From: Rhodohalobacter barkolensis
GTDB lineage: Bacteria > Bacteroidota > Rhodothermia > Balneolales > Balneolaceae
DNA length: 64,000 bases
Reading direction: 5' to 3'
Assembly: GCF_002834295.1 (NCBI RefSeq)
Contig: NZ_PISP01000003.1
Span: forward strand, 1-64,000
The notes beneath the pieces were generated by a model. That model was not told the DNA's origin and searched no databases. It saw only the letters and a program-made list of their open reading frames with translations. Position numbers and translations under genes: made by a program. The first letter of the stretch is position 1. Each line of letters begins with the position of its first letter. This document shows positions 63,766-64,000 of this stretch, one piece after another.

Positions 63766-64000
63766 CTAACCATTTTTAAAAAATATTTCTGTAAGTAGAC
63801 CTCGATTCCTGGTCCATAACGATAGATACTTCAGTATCACATCATCAAAACGGAACAGAGCCATGAGCCAATCTTTATCAAAACTATACATACACCTGAC
63901 TTTTTCTACCAAAAACCGGCTGCCATTAATCCCCAAATCCACCAAAACCAATTTACACTCATATTTGGCAGGAACCTTCAAAAAACTGGAAAGCCCGGCA
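63766..64000 (-). CDS. Partial protein at the window edge, possibly PilZ-like
   Basis: The minus-strand frame ends at a TAA near 63766 and stays open to base 64000, so only the last 78 or so residues are visible and the true start lies outside. The tail includes AGLSSFLKVP, VDLGINGSRFLVEKVRC, WLMALFRFDDVILKYL and LWTRNRG. The G-x-S-F near the start and the beta-strand/helix order resemble the second half of a PilZ domain, but the evidence is thin. A chance open frame next to the repeat cannot be excluded. Confidence 0.35.
   Translation of the reverse strand, partial: AGLSSFLKVPAKYECKLVLVDLGINGSRFLVEKVRCMYSFDKDWLMALFRFDDVILKYLSLWTRNRGLLTEIFFKNG

Overview
The window is a compact bacterial chromosome segment (about 50 protein genes, moderate G+C, no rRNA or tRNA seen). 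The lineage is most likely Balneolota/Rhodothermota, or a close relative of Bacteroidota. Evidence: a secreted protein with a type IX secretion (T9SS) C-terminal sorting domain of the NYPNPFNPST type, a PorD (DUF4835) protein, a PorW/SprE-like lipoprotein, a TonB-dependent receptor with a carboxypeptidase-like N-domain, a GWxTD protein, few clear Shine-Dalgarno sites, and possible TAnnTTT-type promoters. The species is not identified.

Layout. 0-4.3 kb: str operon on the minus strand (rpsL-rpsG-fusA-tuf). 4.4-7.7 kb: recG, an EVE-domain protein and a PP-loop ATPase. 7.8-10.9 kb: complete dTDP-L-rhamnose operon rfbA-rfbD-rfbC-rfbB with tight or overlapping junctions. 11-18.7 kb: cell-surface block with a Gly-rich T9SS cargo, PorD, a PorV/PorQ-like barrel and an outer-membrane protein carrying a ComEA-like helix-hairpin-helix domain. 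18.8-23.6 kb: pgk, a small barrel, a YjjG-like phosphatase and a LemA-TPM-TPM operon. 23.7-28 kb: two divergent acetamidase/formamidase paralogues (one cytosolic with a zinc ribbon, one a lipoprotein), then methionine gamma-lyase co-transcribed with an Lrp-type regulator behind a paired palindromic operator. 28-36.3 kb: MoxR-like ATPase, pabB, pyrD, PorW-like lipoprotein, pyk. 36.4-43.6 kb: GWxTD lipoprotein, single-domain response regulator, M1 peptidase lipoprotein, two-component pair, FMN reductase. 44-51 kb: rarA, CBS protein, carboxylase beta subunit with an acidic unknown protein, CcmA-like ATPase, M29 aminopeptidase. 51.4-54.2 kb: TonB-dependent receptor between two copies of a composite intergenic repeat. 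54.3-62.9 kb: protein-quality-control genes (clpB, dnaJ-like, degQ/htrA, hsp20) interleaved with a macro-domain protein and an S1/P1 nuclease. 62.9-64 kb: palindrome-rich non-coding DNA and the end of one more gene.

How it fits together. The surface genes point to a working T9SS: PorD and PorW-like components, a PorV-like barrel and a cargo are all present. Rhamnose synthesis would feed surface polysaccharide. The most interesting unexplained items are the helix-hairpin-helix outer-membrane protein, the tripartite acidic protein behind the carboxylase subunit, the duplicated Lrp-type operator, an inverted pair of three-palindrome modules at 63.2-63.8 kb, and a terminated plus-strand transcript candidate near 43.7-43.95 kb. 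No CRISPR array, prophage, toxin-antitoxin pair or recognisable defence island was found.
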